Source: an uncultured Bacteroidota bacterium
Lineage (GTDB): Bacteria > Bacteroidota > Bacteroidia > Bacteroidales > UBA12481
NCBI GenBank assembly: GCA_903851365.1
Contig: CAINOB010000103.1
Location: 154,215-218,214 of the forward strand
Length of the DNA stretch: 64,000 nucleotides
Direction: 5' to 3'
The position numbers and the translations under genes were made by a program. Positions 1-8,447 of this stretch are shown one piece after another; position 1 is the stretch's first letter; every line of letters starts with the position of its first letter. Under the pieces are notes generated by a model. The model saw nothing but the letters and a program-made list of their open reading frames with translations, was not told the DNA's origin and ran no database searches.

Positions 1-1686
1 AATTCAATCAGCTACAATAATGATATCTACAATAATCTGTCTGTCAGTCAGTGGGAAAATCAAACCTATTGCAAGGAGCAGAAAAGGGCTGGGGGATATG
101 CAAAGCTAGATTACCGGATAAATAAAAACAATGAAATCAGCCTGTACACTTCGTTTTTTCAAATGAACGAGCAAAGGGCAAGGGATGTGGTTGACACTCT
201 GAATGAGGATAACCGGACTGGCCCCGGAACCGGCACGGTTCATTCCTATAAGCAAACCATGACTGATAACTCGGGAATCATGAGTTCCATTCTGAGAGGG
301 AACCATAAGATCACTGATAACCTCGATCTCGATTGGTCGATGGTGTATTCGGTGGCCAATGCAACATCACCTGATTTTGCTTCCGTTTATCTGGTACAGA
401 CCATATCCAGTCCATTGGCCAACTCCCCGACCTATCTGAATTATTCCAGCTGTATCACGAGAGCATGGCAATGGAGCAGAGATGAGGATAAATCGGCATA
501 TCTCAACATCAATTACAAACCTCAGATATTCAATCATTTATTTGAATTTAAGGCCGGAGGACTGGCTCGCATGAAATTCAGGAAGAATTATGCAAACGAG
601 TATGTTTTCAATGCATCTCCTGACAATTACAAATATCCAAACCCCGACATTCTAACGGTCCCCATTTCAACAAAAAATGATCAGCAGCTTCAGGGGAATG
701 CTATATATAATCCTGGCAATTACCGTGCCTGGGAAGATGTAGACGCTGTTTATGCGATGGTTAAAACCAGCTTTGGAAAATTGCAGATCGTTACCGGTGC
801 GAGGTTTGAAGTTACCAATATGCGGAATGAGCACAACCAGCTGGACCTTCAGGTACCGCTCGCTCATGCAAAGTTTTATTATTGGGATTTGCTTCCCAGT
901 CTGCACCTGATCTACAAACTTACCCCAACCCAGAATCTGAGGTTCTCTTATTATCAGGCTATTAACAGGCCCAATTACACTGAAGTGATTCCCTATTCTG
1001 ATATCCGGCCTGGGGGTAATACCGGCAATCCAAAATTGAAACATACACTTGGCAATTGCCTTGATCTTCGTTATGAACTTTATCCTGATGCCGAAGGAGT
1101 GGTTACCGCGGGCATTTTTTATAAACAATTGCATAATGCCATTGAAGAACTGGTTAATCCCGGCAACGATAGCAGAAGTTTCAGGAATGTGGCCCTTTGC
1201 ACCAATTATGGATTTGAATTAGTGGGCATTAAGTACTTTGGAAATTTTGGAATCAATGCCAATTATACCTATACACATTCAGCAATCGTCAACCCAAAGT
1301 TCTTTAACGTTATTGATTCCTTAAACAATGTGACCACCATTACAAAAATGGAAACCCGTCCATTGGTTGGGCAATCACCTCATCTGATTAACGTCGGACT
1401 TACCTACCGGAACAGCCAGAAGGGGTTTAAATGTAGTGTTGCATACACCATGCAGGGTTCGCATGTGATCAATGTCAGCGACTTGTATGGTAAAGATGTG
1501 TACGAGGAAAACTACCATAACCTTGGTTTTACCGTTGAACAAACGCTGTATAAAAGGTTGACAATCCAGCTTAAAGTTTCCAATCTGTTGAATTATCCAA
1601 TCCAGAGATATGCCAGCGATGGATACTTCATTGAGAAACTGAATAATTACCAAAGCTATTTCATCGGAATAAAATATTCATTATAA
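1..1686 (+). CDS. TonB-dependent receptor, C-terminal part (5' end outside window)
   Basis: The frame is open from the first base, so the gene starts upstream; 561 residues are visible. They read as alternating amphipathic strands rich in Tyr, Asn and aromatic turns, with late-barrel motifs such as 'RFSYYQAINRPNYTE' and 'NPKLKHT' that are typical of the outer-membrane barrel of Bacteroidota TonB-dependent receptors, and a final strand ending in FIGIKYSL. The plug domain and TonB box are outside the window, so the substrate cannot be named. No SusD-like gene follows. The next gene begins 18 bases downstream and encodes a beta-helix lipoprotein, then a YncE-like propeller, so the three probably form one operon. 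The first Met in frame (163) is internal to the barrel and is not the start. Confidence 0.88.
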   Translation, partial: NSISYNNDIYNNLSVSQWENQTYCKEQKRAGGYAKLDYRINKNNEISLYTSFFQMNEQRARDVVDTLNEDNRTGPGTGTVHSYKQTMTDNSGIMSSILRGNHKITDNLDLDWSMVYSVANATSPDFASVYLVQTISSPLANSPTYLNYSSCITRAWQWSRDEDKSAYLNINYKPQIFNHLFEFKAGGLARMKFRKNYANEYVFNASPDNYKYPNPDILTVPISTKNDQQLQGNAIYNPGNYRAWEDVDAVYAMVKTSFGKLQIVTGARFEVTNMRNEHNQLDLQVPLAHAKFYYWDLLPSLHLIYKLTPTQNLRFSYYQAINRPNYTEVIPYSDIRPGGNTGNPKLKHTLGNCLDLRYELYPDAEGVVTAGIFYKQLHNAIEELVNPGNDSRSFRNVALCTNYGFELVGIKYFGNFGINANYTYTHSAIVNPKFFNVIDSLNNVTTITKMETRPLVGQSPHLINVGLTYRNSQKGFKCSVAYTMQGSHVINVSDLYGKDVYEENYHNLGFTVEQTLYKRLTIQLKVSNLLNYPIQRYASDGYFIEKLNNYQSYFIGIKYSL

Positions 1687-1704
1687 GTTTTTAAAACATT
1701 AATT

Positions 1705-2997
1705 ATGAAAAAACACGGTTTGTACTTATTTACAGCGGCATTGGCATTATCCCTATTTGCCTGTACAAAAAAGGGTGACGATTTGGTTGATTCAACCTCC
1801 GACTACCCGAAACCTCCGGGTAGCTTTGTTACAAGCAGCCTTCTTACCGGTACTATTAAGGGAACATTAAAACAGGATTCAACCTACTATCTTGTTGGTA
1901 ATGTGGTGGTTAATAAAAGCGATACACTTGCTGTTCAGCAAGGGGTAACAGTCATTGCCAAAGGCAATTTCAATATTTCCGTACGCGGAGCGCTGCTTTG
2001 CCTTGGAACTGATGCAAAACAAATAACTTTCACTACCGACGACCCAAATAAATTGTCTGATCTAGGAGTAAAGGGCCATTGGGGAGGTTTTCTCATCGAT
2101 TCCCTTTCGAAATATGTTTATATAAGATTTACACATATCAATTACACTGGCGGACCTGATGCTGAAGGAAGTTCCCAGGCAAGTTTTGATGTGGAAGGCT
2201 CACAGAGTTTTAATAACGGAACCCACATAATTTTTGAAGACAACTGGATGTTTGGTGGCATTGATGATGGGATCCATCTGGCCGGTAACATCACGGTAAG
2301 TATAAAAAGGAATGTTCTTCAGCGTTTGGGCGGACCCGATGGGGAAACCATGAACATCAAAGCAGGTGTCACCGGTGACATTGCTTATAACTATATCTGG
2401 AGTGCTGCCAACAATAGCATCAAACTGGAAACTGGCAAAACGGTACTTTCCCCGCAAACGAACATGAATATTTTTAATAACACCATAGTCAACGGTGGCT
2501 GGCGCAAAGTTGGTGAGGCAACACAGGGAATCCTGATCGACAAGTATGCTGCGGCCAACATTTTTAACAATGTTTTGGTTGGCTGCCACACTGGTATTAA
2601 TATAGCATCCAAGGCTGACACCCTCCATAGCACGTACGGTAATAACCTGATATATGCAATTGATGATTCTTTAAAGAACTGGGTATATTCGGTAGGTTCC
2701 TTTGGGAAAGTTAAATCGAGTGATATAATTGGTTCCGGACATACAGCATGTGCTTCGGTACTTACCAACTGGGATCCGGGAGTGACACCTGAACTAACCC
2801 TTCAGGATAATGACGTACCTTCATTGAAATCCGGTTCCCCAGCTATCGGCAAAGGGCTTGCAACCGCATCCTTCACTTATTGGGTTAACATATCGGGCAC
2901 TAACGGCACAGCTGATGTGCTGAACAAAGATATGGGAGCATATCCAACAGATAGCAAGGGCAACAAGCATTTACCATCAACCAGACCTTCGATTTGA
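1705..2997 (+). CDS. Lipoprotein with right-handed parallel beta-helix fold
   Basis: This 430-residue protein starts with a lipoprotein signal (Lys-Lys, hydrophobic core, LFAC with Cys20). The residues after Cys20, TKKGDD, contain the Lys plus acidic pattern associated with surface export of Bacteroidota lipoproteins. From about residue 80 to 400 it repeats short strands with Asn/Gly turns (for example 'NIFNNTIVNGG', 'NIFNNVLVG'), as in pectate-lyase-like parallel beta-helices. No catalytic residues could be assigned. It lies between a TonB-dependent receptor and a YncE-like propeller with short spacers, which suggests a surface accessory of the receptor. It is not SusD-like: there are no TPR-like helices. 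The substrate is unknown. Confidence 0.75.
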   Translation: MKKHGLYLFTAALALSLFACTKKGDDLVDSTSDYPKPPGSFVTSSLLTGTIKGTLKQDSTYYLVGNVVVNKSDTLAVQQGVTVIAKGNFNISVRGALLCLGTDAKQITFTTDDPNKLSDLGVKGHWGGFLIDSLSKYVYIRFTHINYTGGPDAEGSSQASFDVEGSQSFNNGTHIIFEDNWMFGGIDDGIHLAGNITVSIKRNVLQRLGGPDGETMNIKAGVTGDIAYNYIWSAANNSIKLETGKTVLSPQTNMNIFNNTIVNGGWRKVGEATQGILIDKYAAANIFNNVLVGCHTGINIASKADTLHSTYGNNLIYAIDDSLKNWVYSVGSFGKVKSSDIIGSGHTACASVLTNWDPGVTPELTLQDNDVPSLKSGSPAIGKGLATASFTYWVNISGTNGTADVLNKDMGAYPTDSKGNKHLPSTRPSI

Positions 2998-3018
2998 TTC
3001 CTTAATAAATAATAGAAA

Positions 3019-4032
3019 ATGAAAATTATAACTACGCTTTTGTTCACTTTATCGGTTTTTGCCTGCGGATATGCTCAGCAGACAGCAAAAACAGGAAAGT
3101 GGACTGTCAACAAGATCCATCTCCAAGGTGATGAAAAATTTGATTACCTGTTTTCTGACGACGTTTCAAACCGTCTCTATGTATCGCATGGTAGTATAGT
3201 TCAGGTAGTTGATGAGGTTAAAGGAGTATTGGCCGGAACCATTACGGGTATGAATGGTGTGCATGGGATAGCCATTGCTCAGGGTCTGGGTAAAGGATTC
3301 ATTACCAGTGGCAAGGATTCTTCGGTTACTGTTTTTGATACCAAAACCCTTGGAGTAATAACGAGGATGAAGATCACGGGTGTCGGGCCGGATGCAATTC
3401 TGTTTGACCCCTTTTCGCAAAAGGTATTTGTGTACAACGGTAAATCCAATAATGCAACGGTTATCGATGCAAAAACAAATAAAATCGTTGCGACCATAAC
3501 TCTACCTGGAAAACCAGAATTCTCGGTGACGGATGGTAAAGGAAAGGTTTACGTTAATATGGAAGACAAGAGCGAGATTGTTTTGATTAACGCGACCACC
3601 AATGCTGTTGAACAGGTTTGGCCCTTGGCACCTGGCGAAGAACCCTCCGGACTGGCCCTTGATAATGAATCGCATCGACTTTTCAGTGCATGCGGCAATA
3701 AACTGATGGTTGTTGTTAATGCACTGACTGGTAAGGTAATTACCACCCTTCCCATTGGCGAAAATACGGATGGTGCCGCCTTTGATCCGGCATTGAAGCT
3801 TGCTTACAGCTCGAATGGTGATTCCACCATGACAATAATTAAATCGGACGAGAGCGGGAAATTCACCATTGTTGATAATCTGAAGACTCAATCAGGAGCC
3901 AAAACCATTGCGGTTAACAAGCTGACTCATCATGTATACTTGTCGGCAGCCAGTTATGAGGCTCCAAAAGATGGACAGAAGCCTAAAATTATCCCTGGTT
4001 CATTTGTTGTTCTTGAAATTATTCCTGATTGA
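3019..4032 (+). CDS. YncE-like beta-propeller protein, exported
   Basis: A signal peptide ends near residue 19 (FACGYAQQ). Cleavage by signal peptidase I after Ala is more likely than lipidation, because the residue at -2 of the Cys is Phe-Ala rather than a classic lipobox. The remaining protein consists of repeated blades with the YVTN/YncE signature (VxDxKTNKIVATI, then PxGxA), giving about seven blades over 337 residues. YncE-type proteins are periplasmic or surface propellers that often travel with TonB-dependent receptors; their ligands are mostly unknown. It follows the beta-helix lipoprotein by 21 bases and is closed by a strong terminator, so it should be the last gene of the receptor operon. 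Confidence 0.82.
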   Translation: MKIITTLLFTLSVFACGYAQQTAKTGKWTVNKIHLQGDEKFDYLFSDDVSNRLYVSHGSIVQVVDEVKGVLAGTITGMNGVHGIAIAQGLGKGFITSGKDSSVTVFDTKTLGVITRMKITGVGPDAILFDPFSQKVFVYNGKSNNATVIDAKTNKIVATITLPGKPEFSVTDGKGKVYVNMEDKSEIVLINATTNAVEQVWPLAPGEEPSGLALDNESHRLFSACGNKLMVVVNALTGKVITTLPIGENTDGAAFDPALKLAYSSNGDSTMTIIKSDESGKFTIVDNLKTQSGAKTIAVNKLTHHVYLSAASYEAPKDGQKPKIIPGSFVVLEIIPD

Positions 4033-4073
4033 TCCATACTGCATATCATCCCACGATAACCTTGGATTAGATT

Positions 4074-4117
4074 GCCCATGGTTTTGACCCCCAATCAAAT
4101 GCCATGGGCTTTTTTTT
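4074..4117 (+). terminator. Rho-independent terminator after the YncE-like gene
   Basis: An 8-bp perfect stem, GCCCATGG (4074-4081) with CCATGGGC (4102-4109), encloses a 20-base loop and is followed by eight T residues. It separates the receptor operon from the phosphatase gene. An upstream ATG lies inside its right arm (4104), which argues against starting the next gene there. Confidence 0.8.
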
Positions 4118-4139
4118 AATTTTCGTAAAAAAAATACAC

Positions 4140-5114
4140 ATGAGAAGGAAAAGTAAAATTTTTTTGCTGCTGTGTCTGATTTCAGCAACAATTACTATGC
4201 CTGGCTTTGCTCAAACAAAGTCAAAATCCATCCAGAAAACAGAGACCGTCAACTCTAAAACTTTTAACAAAGGCTTTAATTTCATCATTCTGAGCGACTG
4301 GGGTTGGAGCGGAAATAACTACCAGCAGCAGGTAGCTGATCAGATGGCAAAAACAGCAGACAGCGTAGGGGCCAAATTCATAGCAACATGCGGCGACAAC
4401 TTTCAGGTAAGCGGTGTCGCATCAACCCAGGATCCCCTTTGGATGACAAATTTTGAAAATATTTACAAAGGTCTGCCTCTTATGGTGGAATGGTATCCGG
4501 TATTGGGTAATCATGATTACAAAGGAAACACGCAAGCTGAAATTGATTATTCAAAGATCAGCCGTCGGTGGAAATTCCCCGATCATTATTACACATTTGC
4601 CAAGAAGGTAAACGACTCCGTTGCGGTACGTCTGATTTTTCTGGATACGCCGCCTCTGGTTAATGAATATCAGAAAAGGCGGGACGAATATCCTGACGTT
4701 GCAAAACAGGATACCGCTTTAGAAATTAAATGGTTAAAAGAAGTTCTTGCAAATTCAAAAGAACAGTGGATCATGGTTTTCGGCCATCATCCGGTATATT
4801 CAGCAAGCAAGAAACATGGGAACACCGAAGAAATGATTGAGCGGGTAAAACCGTTGCTGGAACAATATCATGCTCAATTTTACTTTTGCGGTCATGATCA
4901 TGACTTCCAGCATTTGCATGAAAAAGGTGGAAATGTCGATTATATCGTTACTGGTACCGGTGGTGAAATCCGTCCATACAGCACTAATGATATGTCAGTA
5001 TTCAGCGGTTCTGAACCCGGCTTCACCGTTGTTTCGCTGAAAGCTAACCAAGCAAATATCTGTTTTGTTGGCTTAAATGGAAATATGATTTATAACTTTC
5101 ACAGGAATAACTGA
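4140..5114 (+). CDS. Secreted metallophosphatase, tartrate-resistant acid phosphatase (TRAP/ACP5) type
   Basis: The start at 4140 (MRRKSK, then a hydrophobic core and GFAQ cleavage site) is preferred over the in-frame ATG at 4104, which lies within the preceding terminator. The 324-residue protein has the calcineurin-like metal motifs in TRAP order: DWG (Asp53), GDNF (Asp86), GNHDY (Asn124, His125), GHHP and GHDHD. TRAP enzymes hydrolyse phosphomonoesters and phosphoanhydrides, and this one should act in the periplasm or outside the cell. The position of the TRAP metal-ligating Tyr (GDNFY) is Gln89, so the purple chromophore should be absent. A second metallophosphatase lies 3.3 kb downstream. 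Confidence 0.85.
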   Translation: MRRKSKIFLLLCLISATITMPGFAQTKSKSIQKTETVNSKTFNKGFNFIILSDWGWSGNNYQQQVADQMAKTADSVGAKFIATCGDNFQVSGVASTQDPLWMTNFENIYKGLPLMVEWYPVLGNHDYKGNTQAEIDYSKISRRWKFPDHYYTFAKKVNDSVAVRLIFLDTPPLVNEYQKRRDEYPDVAKQDTALEIKWLKEVLANSKEQWIMVFGHHPVYSASKKHGNTEEMIERVKPLLEQYHAQFYFCGHDHDFQHLHEKGGNVDYIVTGTGGEIRPYSTNDMSVFSGSEPGFTVVSLKANQANICFVGLNGNMIYNFHRNN

Positions 5115-5141
5115 TCTCTCCCGGTAAAACACCAGTTATTA

Positions 5142-5903
5142 GAATTATTTCATGATTTTGTTCTGGTGGGTTACCGGAGTGTTGATGGTTCGGTTAAGCT
5201 GAAGTCAAAAACGATTAAAAAGGCTGTAAAGGGAATAAATAATTCTTTATTAAGTGCCAGCTTTGGAACAAGAGTGGCATTGTTTTACGGGTACCGGTAT
5301 CCGGCGGCGATTGCCAGATCTGTGATGGTTGGGGTAAATCCACCGGGTCATTTTATTTGGTGGCCTGATCAGACTGAAAAAATTATCGATAAATATGATT
5401 TAATACTGAAAGGCACTCATGAAGCCGCAGCAAGAATATCTATAAAAGAATCAATTGCGGTTAGTTTTAGCAAAATCCCCAAACGATGGACCCTTTTCAG
5501 GCTGGATGCCGGAAAAATTAAGGCAACATCTTTTGTGCTTCTATACATTAAGCAAGGTGCGGTTATGGTTTTTGAAGCGTACAGTAGGGCTGCAATTAAT
5601 GCTGATTACAGCGGATTAGATTTGATGCAACTGGCAGATGATTATCTGGTTCCGGGTATGTTTACCTGGGGTGATCTGTTTAATAAAGGAGCAAGCGCCG
5701 ATGCCAATCCAAGTTTAAATTATAAAGAACTTCTAAAACCCGAAAAATACGCGATTGGTGCACCTCTTTCGTTTTTAATCTGGGGTGGAGGCGAATATTG
5801 GCCGAAAATGCCAAATGCAAAACAGATTATTCTGGAAGATATGGCGCACGTTGATGATTTGATGAATTTACAAAAGGACTTTACCTTGTCGTTTTTATCA
5901 TGA
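5142..5903 (+). pseudogene. Alpha/beta-hydrolase remnant, 5' truncated and internally shortened
   Basis: The open frame begins right after the phosphatase stop and enters an alpha/beta-hydrolase sequence mid-domain at 'FHDFVLVGYRSVDGSV', the segment that in tripeptidyl-aminopeptidase-like hydrolases follows the oxyanion HGGPG loop. That N-terminal part is missing and no ATG precedes it in frame; the first possible start is GTG at 5166. About 50 residues also seem to be missing between that segment and the nucleophile elbow SASFGTRVAL, which directly follows KAVKGINN. The nucleophile Ser and a C-terminal DMAH (candidate catalytic His) remain. The frame is otherwise intact, so it is a recent remnant or a shortened gene under an unusual start. 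Confidence 0.6.
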
Positions 5904-5947
5904 GCCTCTTAAAATGAAGAAAACTGAAACCCCATAAATATCAAAAT

Positions 5948-6340
5948 ATGTTAAAGAAAATCATGATTATGGTGGGAGGTTTCCTGTCCCTGGCATGGGG
6001 AACCGCACATCTGATTCCTACCGCTTCAGTGGCCAAAGGGTTCGGGAACATATCCCTGGACAACACCCGGATAATTACCATGGAATGGATGAATGAAGGA
6101 TTCACATTAATCTTCCTCGGGCTTTTGGTGATTGTGGTTACTTTGGTTAATGGCAGCTTTGGCAAAACCGCCAGGGTGGTTTATCTTCTCACATTCATCA
6201 TGCTTGAAGCCATGTCGGTCCTATCGCTTTTCACTGGTTTCAGGGTCGATTTTTTACCCTATAAATTGTGTCCACTGATTTTCACGATCTCCGGATTATT
6301 GATTTTGCAGGGATTCTTCTTTAATCGAAAATCAAGCTAA
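5948..6340 (+). CDS. Small four-helix membrane protein, unknown function
   Basis: The 130-residue product has four hydrophobic stretches (about 5-22, 50-68, 78-98 and 105-123) and ends NRKSS. Its N-terminus contains WGTAHLIPT, a feature of short integral membrane proteins without assigned role. It begins a run of four small membrane-protein genes on the plus strand between the two phosphatases. No enzymatic motif is visible. The start ATG at 5948 has no Shine-Dalgarno sequence, as is common in this phylum. Confidence 0.65.
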   Translation: MLKKIMIMVGGFLSLAWGTAHLIPTASVAKGFGNISLDNTRIITMEWMNEGFTLIFLGLLVIVVTLVNGSFGKTARVVYLLTFIMLEAMSVLSLFTGFRVDFLPYKLCPLIFTISGLLILQGFFFNRKSS

Positions 6341-6345
6341 GAAAC

Positions 6346-6519
6346 CTTAAGGAACTGCTGGATATTCGGTTGATGTATTCTTGTTTCTCGGCTTGATTTA
6401 CAGCTTTTCTGAAAATCCCGGTCAGGGTTTATTATCCTCTGATATCGGTGATAACCCTCATTGCTTTAATTGTTATATTCGAAGATAAAATGATATTATG
6501 GTTGAGAAAGGTTCACTAA
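6346..6519 (+). pseudogene. Possible remnant of a small membrane protein
   Basis: Reading codons from 6346 gives LKELLDIRLMYSCFSA, a TGA stop at 6394, then FTAFLKIPVRVYYPLIS and a hydrophobic stretch ending FEDKMILWLRKVH and a stop. The frame is hydrophobic and protein-like on both sides of the stop, so it may be a decayed C-terminal end of a membrane protein. It is short and the call is tentative. The 157-base gap between the flanking genes holds nothing else recognisable. Confidence 0.2.
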
Positions 6520-7259
6520 TAAAGCTTTACAGGTTTGGGGGTATAGCTGCCCTGATTATTGTCCTGATCTACCTGATCGAAATGGTTGTTGTCATTACCA
6601 AAGGGATTCCTCCAAAAACAGTAGACGCAATATTCGCTCTTTTTCAGGCCAATCGGTATCTCGGCCTCCTTCAACTTTTTGTGCTGGATATCATTGCCGT
6701 CTTCCTGCACGCCCCGATTTTTATGGCGCTTTGCTTCGCATTGCGAAAAGTGGACAGATCCTTGATCTCCCTGCTATTTGCGCTGATATTTGCCTTCATC
6801 GGAATGGCAGTATATTTTGCATCAAATACGGTTTTTTCCATGCTGTATTTCAGCGATCAGTTTGCAAATGCCGTAAGCGAATTGCAGAGGGTACAAATTT
6901 CCACGTCTGCCCAATCCATGATGAGCTCCTTCATTTTCAACAGCACAGGCACATTCATGGCCTTTAACCTGTATGCTTTGGCCGGATTGTTGGTTTCATT
7001 AATCATGCTCAGGAGTGCTGAATTCAGTAAGCTAACCGCATGGTCTGGCATTTTAGGCAATGCAATTCAATTTGCACCTCCCCTTGGAATCGGGCCAGCT
7101 GTGTATTTTAAATTCATTTCTCCAGGACAAATTGCAGTCGGCGGAATCTTTTTGATGGTGTGGTATGTCCTTATGTTTTCAGATTTCAATAAGATCATTA
7201 AGCTAGAAAATAGTCTTCCGTTTAACCCTGACAACAACTATCAAAGAAATAAAAAATGA
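6498..7259 (+). CDS. DUF4386-like integral membrane protein
   Basis: The 253-residue protein has six hydrophobic segments (about 14-34, 55-78, 88-108, 150-170, 180-200 and 208-228). The order, a first helix after a GG(I/V)AAL motif, a FxxNxxFSMLYFSDQ segment in the middle and a C-terminal pair, resembles the DUF4386 group of small membrane proteins, for which no function is established. A shortened relative lies at 7775-8377, with a DUF6326-like gene between them, so the three probably belong to one transcription unit. The stop is followed 25 bases later by the next start. Confidence 0.6.
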   Translation: MVEKGSLIKLYRFGGIAALIIVLIYLIEMVVVITKGIPPKTVDAIFALFQANRYLGLLQLFVLDIIAVFLHAPIFMALCFALRKVDRSLISLLFALIFAFIGMAVYFASNTVFSMLYFSDQFANAVSELQRVQISTSAQSMMSSFIFNSTGTFMAFNLYALAGLLVSLIMLRSAEFSKLTAWSGILGNAIQFAPPLGIGPAVYFKFISPGQIAVGGIFLMVWYVLMFSDFNKIIKLENSLPFNPDNNYQRNKK

Positions 7260-7284
7260 TTAATCGCAAACTTAACCTGGAACA

Positions 7285-7719
7285 ATGAAAACCGAAAAAG
7301 TGAACAAGGGAGCAATCCTGTCAACCCTGTGGATTTTTGCAACTCTGAACTATCTCTATTGCGATCTGATGGGGTTCATGGATGCCGGTATGCTCAAGCA
7401 ATACCTGACCGGGACCGTCAACGGAATGGAAATAAACAGGGAATTCCTGCTGGGTGCTGCGATTTTAATAGAGATTCCGATTTCCCTGGTGTTATTGTCT
7501 AGAGTATTGAACCATCGGGCCTGCCGCTGGGCAAATATTATTGCCGGCTTAGTCATGACGGTCGTTCAGTCGGCAACCTTAATTATTGGAACCCCAACTA
7601 GCTATTACCTATTCTTCAGCATTATAGAAATCGCGACCACCATTTTCATCTTCTGGTATGCCCTAAATTGGAAGCCTGTAATTAAATTACCCGGAGGCGA
7701 AAATTTGGACCCAAACTAA
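7285..7719 (+). CDS. DUF6326-like small membrane protein
   Basis: The 144-residue product has four hydrophobic segments (about 10-30, 50-70, 80-100 and 105-125). The opening 'LSTLWIFATLNYLYCDLMGF' and the conserved-looking LLGAAILIEIPISLVLLSR block match what I recall of the DUF6326 group. These proteins are uncharacterised. It sits between two DUF4386-like paralogues. No motif for transport or catalysis can be pointed out. Confidence 0.6.
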   Translation: MKTEKVNKGAILSTLWIFATLNYLYCDLMGFMDAGMLKQYLTGTVNGMEINREFLLGAAILIEIPISLVLLSRVLNHRACRWANIIAGLVMTVVQSATLIIGTPTSYYLFFSIIEIATTIFIFWYALNWKPVIKLPGGENLDPN

Positions 7720-7774
7720 AAGCTATCAATATGGAAATCAAATAAAATGGCGCAGAAATATGGATAAATAGACT

Positions 7775-8377
7775 TTGGAAACATTTGAAGGCCGTTGGAA
7801 AAGTCTTCATATAATTGCGGGGATCGCAGCCATGGCAATTGCCCTATTGCTTCTTGGCGAGGTTTATGTGTATTCTGTTATACCAAATCCATTGACAACA
7901 AACGGATACTTGGATTTATTTTTAAAAAATCCGCTGTTTGGACTCTTGCATTTCGACCTTTTGGGTATGATTTCCTATCTATTATTCATCCCTTTTGCCC
8001 TGTCGCTCTATATGGTGCTAAAGGAAAAAGACGAATACCTTACGCTCATTGCAACCGTTTTGTTCTTTGTTGGAATTGCAGTCTTCTATGCAACCAATAC
8101 CAACTTTTCCATGCTTTCACTTAGTAAACAATATGCACTTGCCGAAACAGATATGGAAAGGACGATGTTACTGGCATCTTTTCAAACAATGGTTACTTTG
8201 TTTAAGGTGCAAGCTTTTATGCTTAGTTATATTATTGTTTCAACTGCCTGGCTTTTGATTGGTTTTGCTATTGCCTTTTATTTTGCAGCTATTGTGTTTT
8301 TGTTTATTTGGGTTTTATTCACCGGCCGGAAACTTGTTTATATTGGAATCAGTTCGGATACTATTTGGAAACAATAG
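7775..8377 (+). CDS. Shortened DUF4386-like paralogue, probable TTG start
   Basis: An in-frame TAG lies two codons upstream, so translation must start at TTG 7775 or further inside. The first 160 residues parallel the protein at 6498-7259 (helix spacing, VFYATNTNFSMLSLSKQYA against VYFASNTVFSMLYFSDQFA). After LLIGFAIAFYF the chain jumps directly to the last helix (IVFLFIWVLFTGRK), so the roughly 50-residue linker and fifth helix of the paralogue are missing. The C-terminus (YIGISSDTIWKQ) is unlike the paralogue. It may be a decaying duplicate. Function is unknown. Confidence 0.5.
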   Translation: METFEGRWKSLHIIAGIAAMAIALLLLGEVYVYSVIPNPLTTNGYLDLFLKNPLFGLLHFDLLGMISYLLFIPFALSLYMVLKEKDEYLTLIATVLFFVGIAVFYATNTNFSMLSLSKQYALAETDMERTMLLASFQTMVTLFKVQAFMLSYIIVSTAWLLIGFAIAFYFAAIVFLFIWVLFTGRKLVYIGISSDTIWKQ

Positions 8378-8415
8378 CTTAACAGTATGTTTACCTTATA
8401 CTGCCTTTTGGGCAT

Positions 8416-8423
8416 TAGCTTTG
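8416..8423 (+). promoter_or_regulatory. Candidate -7 element for the second phosphatase gene
   Basis: TAGCTTTG matches the Bacteroidota -7 consensus TAnnTTTG and lies 24 bases before the ATG at 8448, a sensible leader length. No TTG is found 19-21 bases upstream, so support comes from the -7 box alone. Confidence 0.3.
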
Positions 8424-8447
8424 CCTTAAAAGAAAAGCCCCGGCAAA

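Noticed and set aside
1705..2997. SusD-like lipoprotein after the TonB-dependent receptor
   Set aside because: The sequence is a beta-helix with Asn-rich turns, not the helical TPR-like SusD fold.
4104..4139. Upstream start of the TRAP-type phosphatase
   Set aside because: The ATG is inside the terminator stem, and the added residues precede a complete signal peptide that begins at 4140.
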